Source: an uncultured Victivallis sp. | GTDB taxonomy: Bacteria; Verrucomicrobiota; Lentisphaeria; Victivallales; Victivallaceae | Length of the DNA stretch: 36,817 nt | Reading direction: 5' to 3' | Assembly (NCBI GenBank): GCA_944389815.1 | Contig: CALXNS010000056.1 | Location: 1 to 36,817 of the forward strand | The notes under the pieces: generated by a model | What the model saw: the letters and a program-made list of their open reading frames with translations, nothing else | The model's database searches: none | What the model was told of the DNA's origin: nothing | Part shown: in pieces, positions 35,590 to 36,817 of the stretch | How the letters are laid out: every line of letters starts with the position of its first letter | How positions within the stretch are numbered: the first letter of the stretch is position 1 | Position numbers and translations under genes: made by a program

Positions 35590-36609
35590 ATGAGCGTCTC
35601 CACTGAATTGCGTCACCGCCTGGAATATATGGCGGTGTGGATTCCATATCATTTGATCCGCCATCTGCCGTACTGCGTGGTGAAGTTTATCGCGCGGTGC
35701 GGCGGTTGTCTGGTTCACGCCGCACCGTCGGCGCGGCGGATCGTCCGGGCGAACATTCATGCGGCGATGCCGGAACTGCCGGAGAGCGAGGTCAACCGCA
35801 TCGCCCGGGAGTCGTTTTATCACATCGCGTGGAATCTGCTCGAATTCTTCTGGCTGGACGGGAAGCCCGCGCGGATCCGGCGTTGTTATTATCTGCCGGA
35901 AGAGATCACCGAACAGCTCAAGGGTCATGTGGCGCGCGGCGAACGGATCATTTTCGTCAATCCCCACCTCGGCAGCTGGGAGGCCTCCGGGGTGATGGCT
36001 CCCTTCTATGCCGGTGTGCGGATGGTCGCGATCGCCAAACCGGTCAAGAATCCCTACTTCAACCGGATTCTGAACCGTGGGAGCCGGGAGAAGGTGCCGG
36101 GGCTGGAGATCATATTCTCCACCGGCGCCATCCGTGCGGCGTTGAAGGCGCTCCGCGCCGGGCTCGGGGTCGGCACGTTGATCGATCAGAACACCCGCGG
36201 GCGCGACGGCGGAGTGTTCGTCGATTTCTTCGGGCTTCCGGTGCCGAGCAGCACGGCGCCGGCCAATTTGATGGCGTACTGCCGGCTGCATAAAATTCCG
36301 GCGGTGATCATTTACGGTACGAGCGTGCGGCACGCGGACGGACGGATCACCGCCCATTCGGAGTATCTGCCTAAACCGTTCGAGGAATACGCCGACGAAA
36401 AGGAAGTTCTGCAGGATCTGATGCGGATCAGCGAGAAGTACATCCGGCGCTATCCGGAGCAGTATCTCTGGTTTTACAAACGCTTCCAATACATTCCGCC
36501 GGAGTGTCCGGAAGAGTTGCGGGCGCGTTATCCCTTCTATGCGCGGGATATTTCCGCGCACTTCTTCCGGAAAACCGCCCGGGATCTGGCGGAAGAGGCC
36601 GGCAGGTGA
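35590..36609 (+). CDS. Lipid A biosynthesis acyltransferase family protein (LpxL/HtrB-like)
   Basis: Family members transfer a secondary acyl chain from acyl-ACP to the lipid A precursor at the inner membrane. The 339-residue protein has the HX4E catalytic motif at His126-Glu131 (NPHLGSWE), a preceding block NLLEFFWLDG, the LIDQNTRGRDGGVFVDFFG segment (usually D-Q..) and PEQYLWFYKRF near the C-terminus (PEQYLW.H.R in LpxL). It lacks a strongly hydrophobic N-terminal anchor but has amphipathic residues 10-40. The ATG at 35590 has only a weak AGAGA upstream; translation may follow the pilin-like gene 19 bases before. Presence implies a Gram-negative outer membrane with LPS. Which acyl position is modified is unknown. 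Confidence 0.88.
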   Translation: MSVSTELRHRLEYMAVWIPYHLIRHLPYCVVKFIARCGGCLVHAAPSARRIVRANIHAAMPELPESEVNRIARESFYHIAWNLLEFFWLDGKPARIRRCYYLPEEITEQLKGHVARGERIIFVNPHLGSWEASGVMAPFYAGVRMVAIAKPVKNPYFNRILNRGSREKVPGLEIIFSTGAIRAALKALRAGLGVGTLIDQNTRGRDGGVFVDFFGLPVPSSTAPANLMAYCRLHKIPAVIIYGTSVRHADGRITAHSEYLPKPFEEYADEKEVLQDLMRISEKYIRRYPEQYLWFYKRFQYIPPECPEELRARYPFYARDISAHFFRKTARDLAEEAGR

Positions 36610-36611
36610 TT

Positions 36612-36817
36612 TTAACGTAAGTTCCGTTTCTGCAGTAACGGCAGCAGAAATTCAATGTTGTTGGTGGTGATGGAATCAATTTCCAGCGGTAGAACTTTTT
36701 CCAGTTGTTCTTCGGTATCTACAGGGTAAACATCCACCAGAAGCCCGAGATGATGAAAATAATCCGTTTCCGCCGCGGTCACCTCAGAGTTCCAGACGCA
36801 TACCTTGTTGATGAATG
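36612..36817 (-). CDS. Probable glycerophosphodiester phosphodiesterase, C-terminal fragment
   Basis: A minus-strand frame is open from the window edge to TAA at 36612-36614, giving the last 67 or so residues of a protein whose start lies beyond the window. The text NKVCVWNSEVTAAETDYFHHLGLLVDVYPV...LEIDSITTNNIEFLLPLL resembles the end of GDPD TIM barrels (V.VWTVN..........GVDGIITDNP). Such enzymes release glycerol 3-phosphate from glycerophosphodiesters. It converges on the acyltransferase with a 2-base gap. The fragment is short, so the family call is moderate. Confidence 0.6.
   Translation of the reverse strand, partial: FINKVCVWNSEVTAAETDYFHHLGLLVDVYPVDTEEQLEKVLPLEIDSITTNNIEFLLPLLQKRNLR

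Overview
The window looks like chromosomal DNA from a Gram-negative bacterium of the PVC group, most likely Lentisphaerota (Victivallis-like). This is an inference from three things: at least nine genes with type IV pilin-like N-termini in under 37 kb, three of them ending in an H-x9/10-DGH motif; many glycoside hydrolases paired with AraC regulators; and a complete type II secretion (T2SS) operon plus a lipid A-type acyltransferase. No tRNA, rRNA, CRISPR array, insertion sequence or phage gene was found.

Left edge (1-5.8 kb). A leftward secreted Sel1-repeat protein is interrupted by an in-frame TGA. A 700 bp AT-rich gap follows, with two inverted DnaA-box-like motifs. Then come dnaN, recF, gmk and a stand-alone coaC on the right strand. 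Divergent orientation around an AT-rich gap next to dnaN-recF suggests a replication origin, but dnaA is not in view.

Carbohydrate region (5.9-19.4 kb). An AraC regulator diverges from a cytoplasmic GH2 enzyme. Next are a pilin-like gene overlapping by one base a large secreted barrel hydrolase, a strong terminator, and then a leftward cluster in transcription order: GH42-type galactosidase, pilin-like protein, and a secreted paralogue of the barrel hydrolase. A second AraC gene, divergent from that cluster, carries an in-frame TAG. Secreted hydrolases probably cut polysaccharide outside the cytoplasm, and the GH2 and GH42 enzymes would finish the products inside.

T2SS operon (19.4-31.5 kb). 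An AT-rich leader with several inverted repeats precedes an unrecognised secreted repeat protein, then gspL, M, C, D, E, F, G, H, I, J and K, mostly coupled by overlapping stop and start codons. The machine would export proteins that Sec has delivered to the periplasm. No prepilin peptidase gene is in the window.

Right edge (31.5-36.8 kb). A serine-hydrolase (beta-lactamase fold) gene diverges from signal peptidase I, which is followed by an anchored NTF2-like protein and a bidirectional terminator. Two divergent pilin-like genes follow; the right-hand one sits just before an LpxL-type acyltransferase. The window ends in the 3' part of a probable glycerophosphodiester phosphodiesterase gene.

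The observations most worth pursuing are the repeated pairing of pilin-like genes with hydrolases, the split in prepilin cleavage-site residues (Gly in GspH-K, Asn/Ser/Thr elsewhere), the unknown first gene of the T2SS operon with its structured leader, and two single in-frame stops in otherwise intact genes.
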